Shown: positions 8,098-17,650 of the stretch, piece after piece
Position numbering within the stretch: the stretch's first letter is position 1
Layout of the letters: each line of letters starts with the position of its first letter
From: Herpetosiphonaceae bacterium
GTDB taxonomy: Bacteria > Chloroflexota > Chloroflexia > Chloroflexales > Kallotenuaceae
Assembly: GCA_013821605.1 (NCBI GenBank)
Contig: JACDGP010000047.1
Coordinates: 1-37,888 of the forward strand
DNA length: 37,888 nt
Direction: 5' to 3'
Program-made: the position numbers and the translations under genes
Notes under the pieces: generated by a model
Told to the model about the DNA's origin: nothing
What the model saw: only the letters and a program-made list of their open reading frames with translations
Databases searched by the model: none

Positions 8098-11000
8098 CTA
8101 TAGTGCGGTAGTTCCCTGCGCCCCAGTCATTAATGTATCGAGCTGATATCCTGAGCGTTCACTCGCTTCCAGCCATTGTTGAAGCTGATGATGGAGTGCG
8201 ATGACGCCGGTATCGATCACGGACGGCGACTCCTGAGGATGAGCTGTGGTCGTAATGACCGCCGTCACAAAGAGCCACCAGAGCAGCTGCTCAAAGCTTT
8301 CTCGGTTGAAGTAGCGCACCCCTTCAAAGGTATTGACCCCTAACCACTGCTGCACATCGTGGTCTTCAACCAGCTGCGTCAGGTACACCTGCTGAGCATT
8401 CGTGCGCTCCAAATCTTTGAACCACTGCTGGTGCGTAGTGAGCAGCTTGATCAGGGTGACAGCACGCTCCGAAGCCGTTGCATCCGCACCCATGTTGCGT
8501 AACGCATCGGCCATGATCGGGCCCAGGAGCCACTCATCGATCCACTGACGGCTTTGCAGTGCCGGTTCGGTCGTTGCAGTGATCTGCCCGAGCGCATAGA
8601 CGCTCAGCCAACCAAAGAGCGTACCCCAGGTCAGCGTATCGTCGTGCAGTTGTGAGGTCAGGTACTTAACGGCAGCATCATCCTCGACCGAAGTGGCAAC
8701 GTCGAGATGGTGCTGCAAGACGGGCAAGCACAACATCACCTCAAGGGTGTGGCAGACCTGCCGGGCGATGGGAACTGCGTCAGTCGTTAGCTCCAGCATG
8801 TGCTTGATGGCTTCGAATAGATGGAGCATTTTTTGCTCAACGTCTGCGAGGACTGTATCAGGCAATGGAGCATCGAATTGCTTGAGCCGGTGGTCAAGCA
8901 GCCAGTGCCACATACCGGCATTCGCCAATTCGCGGAAGGGCACATGGATCGGCTGGAGTAACAGTTCATGGAGTGAGCGCTCAATGCTGCGAACGCCGCG
9001 CCCGTTAAGATGCGCAGCCAGCCGCGTGTACTGACCCGTCGTATCCTTGACCTCGCGGAAATCGAGCAAGACCTGGTACTTAAAGGCTTCCAATTCAACA
9101 TACAGCCCTTTTTCGTACAGCTCCTGGCTTGAGCGGAGATACTCAAGGCCAGTAATGTGGTCACGAAACAGGGTCCAATGATCGGCATCCGTATGCAAGC
9201 CGAGGCCCGCGCCCAGGTTTTTTTGCATCAGCACACGTTCATCACCCTGACCGGTTTTGCGCAAATAGGAGACCGAGTTACGTATCCAGCCGTGGGCGGT
9301 GCTGAAGGCGTTGTGGTAGACCACCAGCGCGCGCTCGTCACCTACGCGGTTCGAGTAGGCGAAGACATTTTCGTCGACGCCGCTGACAATAGTGAAGTCA
9401 TAGAACAGAAAGTGCTCAACATTCGCGAACAAATAGCGCTTGTGCAGGAGCGGAAAAATCTCACGCCGGTGCCGCTCGATTAAGTGCTGATCCGGCTGCT
9501 CGTCAAGATACGCGCGGCGATATTCCATCCCGTACTTTTCAGTAAAGCCTTCGACCTGCCCATGACCGAACATCGGCAAGCCCGGCATCGTAACCATCAG
9601 GATACACACCCCGAAATACTTGTCATCCTTGCCGAACTGCTCGACGGCCGTCCGTTCGTCGGGATTGTTCTGAAAGTTCACGTAGCGCTTGAGAATTTCA
9701 GGGTCGAACTCCAGCGTATTCTTGATCGATAAGCGGTAATGGGCGTTCTCCTCGTTTTTGAGCATATTCATGAAGGCGCTGTTATACACGCGATGCATGC
9801 CCAGGGTCCGCACGAAATAGCCTTCCATCATCCAGAAGGCCTCGGCCAGCAACAAGGTGTTGGGCACCTCCTGCGCTACCCGATCGACTACGTCGCGCCA
9901 AAACTCCTCGGGCATGGCAGCATTAAAGTCAGCTTTGCTCAGACCATGCTCGGCGCGCGAGGCGATCGCGCCGCCCGAGCCTGGCTCGGGATACCACAAC
10001 CGTTCGATATGTTTCTTAGCCAAGGTCATCGCTGCATCGAAGCGAATGATCGGAAACTTGCGGGCAACATACAAAATGGCTTGGATCACCGCTTCACGTA
10101 CCGCCGGATCCAGGTAGTTGAGCTGCGCCGTATCATTCCAGGGCATACTCGTGCCATCGTTGCCGTGGTAGATATACAACTCGCTGCCGGTCTGGTGATC
10201 GACGCGCTTAAAAACGACTGCTGCATCACTTTGTGAGTAGTAGTGGTCCTCCAAGTAGATGCCAACGCGGTCATCGACGGAAACATTCGGACCGTTAAAT
10301 GAATACGACGGAAAGGGCGGTTGGGGTACCGAAATGAACCAGTCGGGATGCTCGATCACCCAGCGCGAGTCGATGCCCATATGATTTGGGACCATATCGC
10401 TGGCCAGACGAATACCGCGGCGCCAGGCGCGATGGCTTAAGTTTTCGTAGGCGGCCTCACCGCCTAGATCCTCAGCAATGCCATAATCAAGCAGCGAGTA
10501 GGCCGAGGCGACCGCTTCGGGGTTGCCACACAGACGCTTGATGGTTTGCGAAGCGACACTCCGATTCCAAATCCCGATCAACCACAAGCCGGTAAAGCCC
10601 TGTTGCGAAAGAATATCGAGCTCTTCATCGGGAATCTGGTCCAGGCGCTGAATTGTCCGGCCATAGCTTTTACTGAGTTGATCCAGCCACACATACGTAC
10701 TTTTGGCGATCATCACCAGCTTAGGCATCCAATCGACATCTTCGCTATAACGCTCTGGCTCATCCACCAGCTCATCGACATTGAAGGGCGTCTCGTCGCT
10801 AGGGCCGCCAAAGCCGAAGGTTAATACCTGGCTAGGTCCTGGACCGGTGAAGTGCGGGCGGGTTTCTTCGCGAATCAGGTCCAGACTAGAAAGCATGCGG
10901 ACCAGCAGCAATTGTCCCACAAAACCCCACTGCTCTTGAATATAACGCAACTGGGCCATCAGGTCATCGGGGGCAGTCAATGCCGGCGCACGCAGCAGAT

Positions 11001-11622
11001 CAATGAGGTTCTGCTGCGTGCCGTTCAAGCCGGGCTCATGCTTAAAGAAGTCGTATAGTCCCGTGATAATATCGGGATAGGCGGTTGCTTCCTCTAGTCG
11101 CGTGTCGTCAAACAACTCCTCTAGTGGTGCATAGGCCGGATTCATGACACCCAGCCAGAGCAGCAGCATTTCCTCCAAGATAATTTCACGGTTGGGCACG
11201 CCGTCATGGCTGCCCGAAAGATAGGTTGGAGGGTCGGTCAACCCACGGTAGACTGCCAGGGCCGGAAAATCCTCGACAAAGCCGAGCAAGGACTGGTCAA
11301 GCTCTTCGCGGCCAAGGGTTTGTTCGAGCGATTGGAGCGCGCGAGCCATCGCCTGAGGGCTGCGGTCTTGCGCATATTTACCTAAAGCAGCATGGAGGAT
11401 TTCGTGGATCAGCGCCATCGCGTTAACCTGCCCAGCGCTGACGGCTGCCTCCGGATGGTGGGTCACATCACGCTGCTCATTGATTTTCTGGGCGAACGTG
11501 CGAGCGGCAGGAAAATTGGCAAAAACGACGGTGCCCAGGTTTGAGAAAAGACTTTGGTCGAAGGCATAGCGATCACGTGCCTCACGAGAAACGTGAAATT
11601 CCATCCAAGCAGCTTGATGCAT
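8098..11622 (-). CDS. Very large GH13 (alpha-amylase family) glycoside hydrolase or glucanotransferase
   Basis: The 1174-aa protein has a central GH13 (beta/alpha)8 barrel with all four conserved regions: DMVPNH (409-414), IIRFDAAMT with the presumed nucleophile Asp529, LLLAEAFW with the acid/base Glu594, and FQNNPDE with Asp655. About 330 N-terminal residues, mainly helical and unlike common GH13 accessory domains, precede the barrel. About 380 largely helical residues follow it. There is no signal peptide, so it probably acts on intracellular alpha-glucans. The frame is open further upstream to 11763 inside tsaD, but the ATG at 11622 has AGGAG 8 nt upstream and is preferred. Reaction type (hydrolysis or transfer) cannot be read from motifs. 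It lies 76 nt downstream of tsaD; a 7-bp hairpin (11639-11658) sits in the gap. Confidence 0.85.
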   Translation of the reverse strand: MHQAAWMEFHVSREARDRYAFDQSLFSNLGTVVFANFPAARTFAQKINEQRDVTHHPEAAVSAGQVNAMALIHEILHAALGKYAQDRSPQAMARALQSLEQTLGREELDQSLLGFVEDFPALAVYRGLTDPPTYLSGSHDGVPNREIILEEMLLLWLGVMNPAYAPLEELFDDTRLEEATAYPDIITGLYDFFKHEPGLNGTQQNLIDLLRAPALTAPDDLMAQLRYIQEQWGFVGQLLLVRMLSSLDLIREETRPHFTGPGPSQVLTFGFGGPSDETPFNVDELVDEPERYSEDVDWMPKLVMIAKSTYVWLDQLSKSYGRTIQRLDQIPDEELDILSQQGFTGLWLIGIWNRSVASQTIKRLCGNPEAVASAYSLLDYGIAEDLGGEAAYENLSHRAWRRGIRLASDMVPNHMGIDSRWVIEHPDWFISVPQPPFPSYSFNGPNVSVDDRVGIYLEDHYYSQSDAAVVFKRVDHQTGSELYIYHGNDGTSMPWNDTAQLNYLDPAVREAVIQAILYVARKFPIIRFDAAMTLAKKHIERLWYPEPGSGGAIASRAEHGLSKADFNAAMPEEFWRDVVDRVAQEVPNTLLLAEAFWMMEGYFVRTLGMHRVYNSAFMNMLKNEENAHYRLSIKNTLEFDPEILKRYVNFQNNPDERTAVEQFGKDDKYFGVCILMVTMPGLPMFGHGQVEGFTEKYGMEYRRAYLDEQPDQHLIERHRREIFPLLHKRYLFANVEHFLFYDFTIVSGVDENVFAYSNRVGDERALVVYHNAFSTAHGWIRNSVSYLRKTGQGDERVLMQKNLGAGLGLHTDADHWTLFRDHITGLEYLRSSQELYEKGLYVELEAFKYQVLLDFREVKDTTGQYTRLAAHLNGRGVRSIERSLHELLLQPIHVPFRELANAGMWHWLLDHRLKQFDAPLPDTVLADVEQKMLHLFEAIKHMLELTTDAVPIARQVCHTLEVMLCLPVLQHHLDVATSVEDDAAVKYLTSQLHDDTLTWGTLFGWLSVYALGQITATTEPALQSRQWIDEWLLGPIMADALRNMGADATASERAVTLIKLLTTHQQWFKDLERTNAQQVYLTQLVEDHDVQQWLGVNTFEGVRYFNRESFEQLLWWLFVTAVITTTAHPQESPSVIDTGVIALHHQLQQWLEASERSGYQLDTLMTGAQGTTAL

Positions 11623-11698
11623 TGGGATCTCCTCGCTAACGACGGCACTCACCGTCGTAGAAACAACATTGTTCGACAGAATTTCGTTACGCCTTGAC

Positions 11699-12832
11699 CT
11701 AGGGCCGGTTGGCTGGTGGCTGGCGCTCGTCGCCCCGCCGGTAGGGCCGGGTATGGGGGACAAGGCGCAGGTTCGGCACCACGCTTAATGACCAGTCGTG
11801 CTGCAACCCCTCCACATAACGATAAAAGGCGGCGGCACCGATCATCGCCGCATTGTCGGTACACAAGGTGATTGGTGGATAGCGTACAGGTACCGGCGCG
11901 CGGCGGATGAGTAATTCCCGCAAAGGGCCGTTGGCAGCGACGCCACCAGCGAGCACGATACAGCGCGCGTCGTAGGCTTCGGCTGCAGCCACGGTCTTCT
12001 GCGTTAGAACATCGATAATCGAGTTCTGGAATGCCGCTGCCAGCGACGCCGTAGCTTGCGGATCGAGCTCTGCTAGGCTTTTAGCCGGTTCCACGTGCAT
12101 GGCACGCCGCCGCTCGACCTCCTGAAGTACATGGGTTTTGACACCACTGAATGAGAAATCATAGGAATCGGACAGCCAGGCACGCGGTACCCGCAGGTCG
12201 TTGGCAGTAGCGCGGGCAGCCCACTGCTGCACCTGGGGGCCGCCGGGATAGCCTAGCCCCATGATGCGTGCTGCCTTGTCGAAAGCCTCTCCGGCGGCAT
12301 CATCGCGCGTTTGACCCAGTAGTTGATAGTCACCGTGGTCACGCAGTAGGACGAGCGCGGTGTGGCCACCGCTGACCACGAGCGCAACCAATGGGAACGG
12401 TGGCGGCAGGTCAGGCTGCGTGCCCTCCGGGATCAGCCAGGTGGCATAAATATGGCCTTCCAGATGATTAACGCCGACGAGCGGTTTGCCCCGAGCCCAG
12501 GCCAAACCCTTCGCGGCATTAACCCCCGTCAGCAGGGCACTCGCCAGGCCGGGACCATAGGTACAGGCGATCGCGTCGATCTCGTCCCAACCACGTGCCA
12601 GTGGTGCAAGGGCATCATTGATGACCGGGGCGATACTGGTGATATGCTCGCGGCTGGCAAGCTCAGGCACCACGCCACCGTAGCGCTCGTGCAAATGCAT
12701 TTGTGACGCAACCACGGAGGACACAATCTCGCGTCCACCCCGGATCACGGCTGCTGCAGTTTCATCGCAGGAAGTCTCTAGAGCGAGAATAGTCCAATTA
12801 GCCGGCGGTTCGTCCATGGCGCCATTGTACAA
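11699..12832 (-). CDS. tsaD: tRNA N6-adenosine threonylcarbamoyltransferase TsaD
   Basis: TsaD transfers threonylcarbamoyl to A37 of ANN-decoding tRNAs, with TsaB and TsaE as partners. The 377-aa sequence shows LALETSCDETAAAV near the N-terminus, GVVPELASREH (about 53-63), the metal-binding HLEGH (His123 and His127), VSGGHTALV, the nucleotide loop region FSFSGVKT, and AGGVAANGPLRE in the C-terminal lobe, all typical of the family. Two starts are possible. TTG at 12832 has GGAGG exactly 7 nt upstream; ATG at 12817 is 22 nt from it. The TTG is therefore favoured, and the five extra residues make no difference to the fold. Confidence 0.93.
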   Translation of the reverse strand: MYNGAMDEPPANWTILALETSCDETAAAVIRGGREIVSSVVASQMHLHERYGGVVPELASREHITSIAPVINDALAPLARGWDEIDAIACTYGPGLASALLTGVNAAKGLAWARGKPLVGVNHLEGHIYATWLIPEGTQPDLPPPFPLVALVVSGGHTALVLLRDHGDYQLLGQTRDDAAGEAFDKAARIMGLGYPGGPQVQQWAARATANDLRVPRAWLSDSYDFSFSGVKTHVLQEVERRRAMHVEPAKSLAELDPQATASLAAAFQNSIIDVLTQKTVAAAEAYDARCIVLAGGVAANGPLRELLIRRAPVPVRYPPITLCTDNAAMIGAAAFYRYVEGLQHDWSLSVVPNLRLVPHTRPYRRGDERQPPANRP

Positions 12833-12908
12833 CGAATGGCCTCCCTCCCTGCAACCGCACGAGCTGGCATCACAGCCACCTCAGTACATGGAGCCAGCAC
12901 TTCTCCGG

Positions 12909-12914
12909 TATGAT
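12909..12914 (+). promoter_or_regulatory. Possible -10 element of the MFS gene
   Basis: TATGAT lies about 45 nt before the preferred MFS start codon. No convincing -35 is present at 16-18 nt. Confidence 0.3.
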
Positions 12915-12957
12915 ATAGAGACGGTGTTCAGTTATGAACGCGCACAAAGGAATGAGG

Positions 12958-14235
12958 ATGACGGTTTCACCAAACACCGAAGAAGAGGTAGCTGCCGGGG
13001 AGGAGAAGTTCCATGATCCATACGCGGCCTTGCGCTTCCAGCCATTCATCTTACTCGTCGTCGGTCGCCTGGTCGCCTCGATGGGTGAGCAAATGGCCAG
13101 TGTGGCGATTGGCTGGGAGCTGTATGAGCGTACGCACCTGGCGTTAGCGCTGGGCGGCGTGGGGCTGGTACAGGTCGTGCCGGTGATTCTGTTATCGTTG
13201 CCCGCCGGTCACGCCGCCGATCGCTTTGACCGCAAGCGGATTGTATTGGCGAGCCAACTCCTGTTAGCATTGGGAGCCATGGGGCTGGCCGCATTATCCT
13301 TCACGCGTGGGTCACTGGTTCTGATCTATGGTTGCTTGTTCTTGATCGGCATCGCCCGCGCCTTTAGCGGTCCGGCCGGAGCGACCTTGTTGCCCCAAAC
13401 GGTGCCACCGGAGCTGTTCACGAATGCTGCCACCTGGAGCAGCAGTGCGTGGCAGGCGGCCTCGGTAGCAGGGCCGGCTTTGGGCGGCTTGATGATTGCT
13501 GTCCAACACCGCGCCGGCTGGGTGTATGTGGTTGATGCTGTGGGTGCGCTGATCTTTTTTGGCTTTGTCTGCCTGCTCCATATCCGGCGGCTGGCACAAC
13601 CGGTTGAGGCGGCCACCTTGAAAAGCCTAGCGGCCGGCGCGCACTTTCTGTGGAATACGAAAGTCATTTTGGCAGCGATTACGCTCGATCTTTTTGCGGT
13701 GCTGCTCGGGGGCGCGACGACCCTGCTGCCGATCTTCGCCACCGATATTTTGCACGTCGGGCCGAGTGGCTTGGGGTGGCTACGGGCCGCGCCGTCGGTT
13801 GGCGCGGTCCTGGTAGCCGTGCTGTTGGCCCATCTGCCGCCGCTCCGCCGGGCAGGAGCTACCTTGTTGTGGGCCGTGGCCAGCTTCGGGATGGCGACGA
13901 TCATCTTTGGTTTGTCACGATCATTTATCCTATCATTGCTGATGCTTGTGGTGCTGGGAGGCGTAGATAACATCAGTGTGGTCATCCGCAGTACGCTATT
14001 GCTGGTTGGCACGCCGGATGAGATGCGGGGCCGCGTATCGGCGGTCAACAGCGTCTTTATTAGTGCATCGAATGAGCTAGGGGGCTTCGAGTCCGGGTTA
14101 GTGGCGAGCGTGTTCGGACCAATTGCGTCGGTAGTGGGTGGTGGTATCGGTACATTGCTGGTTGTCAGCGCGGTCGCACTTATCTGGCCTCAGATTCGGC
14201 AGCTTAAGCGGCTCAATTCCCTGGAAACGCAGTAA
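12958..14235 (+). CDS. MFS transporter, EntS-like (MFS_3) exporter family
   Basis: This is an integral membrane protein of about 425 aa with roughly 12 hydrophobic segments. The loop between segments 2 and 3 (AGHAADRFDRKRIVLASQ) carries the MFS motif A-like GxxADRxxRK pattern. The block FSGPAGATLLPQTVPPELFTNAATWSSSAWQAASVAGPALGG is characteristic of the EntS/MFS_3 group, which mostly export siderophores or drugs. The substrate cannot be inferred. ATGs at 12934, 12952 and 12958 are in frame; AAAGGA lies about 6 nt before the last, so it is chosen. It faces away from tsaD, and an alpha/beta hydrolase gene follows after 18 nt. Confidence 0.82.
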   Translation: MTVSPNTEEEVAAGEEKFHDPYAALRFQPFILLVVGRLVASMGEQMASVAIGWELYERTHLALALGGVGLVQVVPVILLSLPAGHAADRFDRKRIVLASQLLLALGAMGLAALSFTRGSLVLIYGCLFLIGIARAFSGPAGATLLPQTVPPELFTNAATWSSSAWQAASVAGPALGGLMIAVQHRAGWVYVVDAVGALIFFGFVCLLHIRRLAQPVEAATLKSLAAGAHFLWNTKVILAAITLDLFAVLLGGATTLLPIFATDILHVGPSGLGWLRAAPSVGAVLVAVLLAHLPPLRRAGATLLWAVASFGMATIIFGLSRSFILSLLMLVVLGGVDNISVVIRSTLLLVGTPDEMRGRVSAVNSVFISASNELGGFESGLVASVFGPIASVVGGGIGTLLVVSAVALIWPQIRQLKRLNSLETQ

Positions 14236-14253
14236 GCATAGACGGAGGATGGT

Positions 14254-15540
14254 ATGACGACGGTCGTATTTGTACACGGTACGGGAGCACGCGGTCAGGC
14301 TGCCGAATGGGCCGCAACGCCAGATGGTCAAGCAGCACTCACAACGTACGGCAGCATCAAGACAGCGTTGCAAGAGCGCCAGCCCCACCTAGAGGTTGTA
14401 GCTTGTGCCTGGGGTGAGACGCATGGCTATGAATTGCACGAGCATGGCAGTTCTATTCCAACGTATGCTGAGACAGGGGGTGGTGTTCTCGGCCTTGACG
14501 ATGGCACTGCAACTCCCAACAGCACAAGTAGCGATGCCAGTATGTGGGGCTTACTGTATCACGATCCGCTCGCGGAACTGCGAATCCTGGTGGCACAAAA
14601 TGGATCGGCGGGCCAAGGATCGGAAGCAGGAGCTCTGCTTGATAACCGGGTCCAATTGCTAACCCTGGCGCTGGCCACGCCGGATCTACGGACAAACGTT
14701 GCCGCAGCCGAACTAACGGAGACCTTCGATACCGCTGTCCAAACTGTGCGAGCGAGTGAGCCCTACCGCACAGGACGCGCTACGCTACCCGATGCCGATC
14801 TTGATATATACCGTATAGCGGTTGCGCGCGCCATTGTGGCCGAGGCAGCCATGCAAAGCGTAGCCCAAGGCCATACGCCGGCTATGTTAACCGATGCTAC
14901 ACTGCGAGATGCCGCCGTTGGAGCGCTGACCGATCAACTCGCTGTCGGCGCAGGGGGTACATTAGGCATCTTCAGCCCCCTCGAAAACAAGGGACTGCAG
15001 CTCATGAGCCAGTTGCTGACAACCCAGCTTCGTGAACGGCGTGGTGGTTTGACGGACAAAGTATTCAAATTCCTTGGTGATATTCTGGTGTATCAGGGCG
15101 AAGGCCAGGCCATCCGCAGCCAGCTTCTCGACTCCATTAAGGCGGCGACGCCCCCGGTCGTGGTGCTGGGGCATAGTCTGGGAGGCATCGCATGTGTTGA
15201 TCTGCTGATCGAGCACGATCTGGGTGACCGCGTACCGCTCTTAATTACCTGCGGCTCGCAAGCGCCGGTCTTTTACGAAATGGGCGCGCTCGAGTCACTG
15301 CCCTATGGCTCTACGACCGAGCTACCGGTGCACTTCCCACCCTGGCTCAACGTGTATGATTTGCAAGATATGTTGAGCTTCGTGGGCAACGGCGTCTTTC
15401 CTCACCGGGTCAAGGATGTACTGGTCGATAATCGCCAGCCCTTCCCCTACGCCCATAGTGCGTATTGGAAGAACTCGGCCGTGTGGGACGAGATCATGAA
15501 AGCGATCGGTAATCCGGCTAGCGTAGTGTTCGAAGCATGA
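14254..15540 (+). CDS. Alpha/beta-hydrolase-fold protein (lipase/esterase-like), function unknown
   Basis: The 428-aa protein begins with the strand-plus-oxyanion-loop pattern VVFVHGTGARG (4-14). It has a nucleophile elbow VVVLGHSLGGIACVDLL with Ser308, followed by a plausible acid near NVYDLQDMLS (Asp369 or Asp372) and a histidine at PYAHSAYW (His401). The unusually long gap of about 290 residues between the oxyanion loop and the nucleophile is mostly helical. There is no signal peptide. GGAGG lies just before the ATG, and the 18-nt gap to the MFS gene suggests co-transcription. The substrate is unknown. Confidence 0.65.
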   Translation: MTTVVFVHGTGARGQAAEWAATPDGQAALTTYGSIKTALQERQPHLEVVACAWGETHGYELHEHGSSIPTYAETGGGVLGLDDGTATPNSTSSDASMWGLLYHDPLAELRILVAQNGSAGQGSEAGALLDNRVQLLTLALATPDLRTNVAAAELTETFDTAVQTVRASEPYRTGRATLPDADLDIYRIAVARAIVAEAAMQSVAQGHTPAMLTDATLRDAAVGALTDQLAVGAGGTLGIFSPLENKGLQLMSQLLTTQLRERRGGLTDKVFKFLGDILVYQGEGQAIRSQLLDSIKAATPPVVVLGHSLGGIACVDLLIEHDLGDRVPLLITCGSQAPVFYEMGALESLPYGSTTELPVHFPPWLNVYDLQDMLSFVGNGVFPHRVKDVLVDNRQPFPYAHSAYWKNSAVWDEIMKAIGNPASVVFEA

Positions 15541-15553
15541 GGCACGGGGGCTA

Positions 15554-15562
15554 TGCTATAAT
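15554..15562 (+). promoter_or_regulatory. Extended -10 promoter of dnaN
   Basis: TGCTATAAT (15554-15562) is a perfect extended -10 (TGn plus TATAAT). No -35 match is present at the expected distance, as is common for extended -10 promoters. The predicted leader to dnaN is about 50 nt. Confidence 0.55.
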
Positions 15563-15618
15563 GCTCGGACCTACGGCAAACGATATTCAAAGCATGATCA
15601 TAAGGGACCGAAACCAGC

Positions 15619-16755
15619 ATGAAGCTTTCGTGTTTGCAAGAGAACCTCAAGCGCGGCGTGGGGATCGTCAGCCATGGCGTAGCTGCCAAGTCGACCTTGC
15701 CCGTGCTTTCAAATATTTTATTGACGACCGAAAACGGTCGTTTACGCCTGCAGGCCACAAACCTCGAAATCGGTGTCACATGCTGGATTGGCGCGAAGAT
15801 CGAGGAGGAAGGTGCGGCAACGATCCCAGCCAAGCTCCTGCAAGACTTCATCGGCAACTTGCCCAATGACGCAATCACAATGACCTTGGACGAGGGGACT
15901 CAGACAATGCACCTGGCCTGTGCCCGCTCAGAGGCTAATATTAAGGGCATTGAGGCGGATGAGTTTCCGGCCATTCCGAAGGTGCAAGCCGATGCGCCGA
16001 CGGTACGGATCGATCCAGCACAACTCCGCACCGCGATCAATCAGGTAGCCTATGCGGCTGCTACCGACGAGACCATGCGCCCCGTCATTACGGGCGTGCT
16101 GGTACGATTGCATGATGCAAGTGCCACGTTCGCGGCCATCGACGGCTTCCGCCTGGCCGTCAAGAAGATCGAGCTGGCTGAGCCGGTCGAGCAGCCGATG
16201 GAAGTAATTATTCCCGCGCGTACGTTGATCGAAGTCGGACGGGTGATCGGTGATAGCGAGACACCGGTCGAGATCACGGTCACGCCGCAGGGCGGACAGG
16301 TTTTGTTCCACAGCGACAACGTTGATCTGGTGAGTCGCTTGATCGACGGCAAGTTCCCCGATTATGAGCGGATGGTTCCTAAACAGTTCTTGACTCGTGC
16401 CGTCATGGATCGGAATGGGCTACTCCAGTCGACGCGCCAGGCATCAGTCTTCGCTTCGTCTAGTGCCAATATCGCCAAGATCACACTGGAGGCCGGTGCC
16501 GATCTCGTACCGGGGAAGCTGTTGTTGTCTGCGAATGCTGCCGAAGTAGGCGATAACAAATCTGAGCTCGAAGGCCAGGTGGTCGGCGATGGTGGTCAAA
16601 TTGCGATGAACGTCAAATATCTGCAGGACGCGCTCAATGCGCTGCCAACACCACAGGTCGCGCTGGAAATTCAAACCCCCGCCTCGCCGGGTGTTTTCCG
16701 ACCTGTGGGTGACGATAGTTTGCTCATTTTAGTCATGCCGATGACGGTGCGCTAA
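15619..16755 (+). CDS. dnaN: DNA polymerase III beta subunit (sliding clamp)
   Basis: This is the ring-shaped clamp that tethers the replicative polymerase to DNA. The 378-aa protein spans the three clamp domains: an N-terminal VSHGVAAKSTLPVLSNILL, the central RPVITGVLVRL...IDGFRLAVKKIEL and DGKFPDYERMVP blocks, and the C-terminal PVGDDSLLILVMPMTVR that ends in the usual MPM motif. Length and order are normal. AAGGGA lies 11 nt before the ATG. dnaA, recF and gyrB are not next to it and no DnaA-box cluster was seen, so this is not the usual origin-type arrangement. Confidence 0.95.
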   Translation: MKLSCLQENLKRGVGIVSHGVAAKSTLPVLSNILLTTENGRLRLQATNLEIGVTCWIGAKIEEEGAATIPAKLLQDFIGNLPNDAITMTLDEGTQTMHLACARSEANIKGIEADEFPAIPKVQADAPTVRIDPAQLRTAINQVAYAAATDETMRPVITGVLVRLHDASATFAAIDGFRLAVKKIELAEPVEQPMEVIIPARTLIEVGRVIGDSETPVEITVTPQGGQVLFHSDNVDLVSRLIDGKFPDYERMVPKQFLTRAVMDRNGLLQSTRQASVFASSSANIAKITLEAGADLVPGKLLLSANAAEVGDNKSELEGQVVGDGGQIAMNVKYLQDALNALPTPQVALEIQTPASPGVFRPVGDDSLLILVMPMTVR

Positions 16756-16891
16756 GCCGCGCAGCATTTAGTTTATTACTAGCACCCAAGCCGCACGTTG
16801 TCCAGAACATGTGCATAATATGTGGCTGCATGGGGACTAGTGGTAAATCCTGCTAAATCAGTTTCATAGCTCGACTGGATAATGCTTAACT

Positions 16892-16922
16892 GAGCCACTA
16901 CAATGGCTTAATCTTTATTTCA
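16892..16922 (+). terminator. Weak candidate terminator after dnaN
   Basis: GAGCCA (16892-16897) and TGGCTT (16904-16909) can form a 6-bp stem with one G-T pair, followed by the T-rich AATCTTTATTT. The stem is short. The rest of the gap 16756-17006 shows no gene. Confidence 0.3.
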
Positions 16923-17006
16923 TAACTGTTTGCTATCCTACACGTGCACGATGCTGCCATGCATGTATTGCATGGACGATGTACGTTAAGGGGAGAGGAG
17001 CGGGTC

Positions 17007-17339
17007 ATGCAGATTGTACGCTATGACCAGGCAAGCGAGCAGCGAGAGATCACAGGCGACTGGCAAGGATGGCTGTACGCCCATGGTTTCCTCCGTATCC
17101 GGCTTGTGCCCGTGCTCGGGCCGTGGCACCGGTTGATGCTGGAAGTATGGAAAGGCGCGGCGGGACGCGAGTTTATGGTTTACCAGCCGCCGGTCGAGGA
17201 TGGAGCCGTGCCGGAGATGTTGTACACGGCTTTACCTGACAGCGACACGCTCGAAGCTTTTCTCCGTGCAACGCGCGGTAGTCTCAAAGAAGCTTTATTT
17301 CAACTCCCGACTCACGCAGCAATGTATGCGCACCACTAA
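17007..17339 (+). CDS. Small protein of unknown function
   Basis: The 110-aa protein is soluble, with Trp-rich beta-like segments (GDWQGWLYAHGFLRIRLVPVLGPWHRLMLEVW) and a helical C-terminus. There is no signal peptide or membrane segment, and no family was recognised. The frame is open from 16944, but GAGAGGAG precedes the ATG at 17007 by about 6 nt and fixes that start. The next small gene starts within 10 nt of its stop, so the pair is likely one transcript. Confidence 0.55.
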   Translation: MQIVRYDQASEQREITGDWQGWLYAHGFLRIRLVPVLGPWHRLMLEVWKGAAGREFMVYQPPVEDGAVPEMLYTALPDSDTLEAFLRATRGSLKEALFQLPTHAAMYAHH

Positions 17340-17345
17340 TTGCCC

Positions 17346-17603
17346 ATGATGAACGAGGCGCAAGCACTACAGTGGACGCTTTCACCAGATGGTACGTGGA
17401 TCTGCGATGCCTCCAACGGTCATGCGCTGCTTCGTCCACTGGCGGGACCACAGGTTGCTATCGGCTACTGCTGGCAAATCGAGATCGAGACTTCGTACTG
17501 TATTCAGCGGACAGTGCGCTGGTTTATTAACGACACTTTCGCCCGGCGGCGCGTCGAGCACGACCTCACGCTGGCCTGTGCAGAAGCCTCCGAAGCGAAG
17601 TGA
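17346..17603 (+). CDS. Small protein of unknown function
   Basis: The product is about 85 aa, soluble, with Trp and Cys residues and a basic stretch FARRRVEHDL near the C-terminus. No family was recognised. The frame begins at a TTG (17340); ATG at 17346 or 17349 is more likely. No good ribosome binding site is visible, so translation may depend on coupling to the preceding gene, whose stop is only a few bases away. It ends 48 nt before the Pho-box-like promoter of the next operon. Confidence 0.4.
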   Translation: MMNEAQALQWTLSPDGTWICDASNGHALLRPLAGPQVAIGYCWQIEIETSYCIQRTVRWFINDTFARRRVEHDLTLACAEASEAK

Positions 17604-17650
17604 GCAGTGGGTACACGTAGCGCAACGCGGATCACTATCCGCAGGTCGCA

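Noticed and set aside
9157-10236. Several plus-strand open frames of 80-165 codons
   Set aside because: All are antisense to the large GH13 gene, whose catalytic motifs establish the coding strand.
11639-11658. Hairpin between tsaD and the GH13 gene as a terminator
   Set aside because: The 7-bp stem has no U-tract and lies just before a strong ribosome binding site; read-through seems likely.
11623-11763. Extension of the GH13 frame upstream into tsaD
   Set aside because: The frame is open, but the added 47 residues are low-complexity, overlap tsaD, and AGGAG is placed for the ATG at 11622.
15541-16755. Replication origin next to dnaN
   Set aside because: No dnaA, recF or gyrB neighbours and no DnaA-box cluster were seen.
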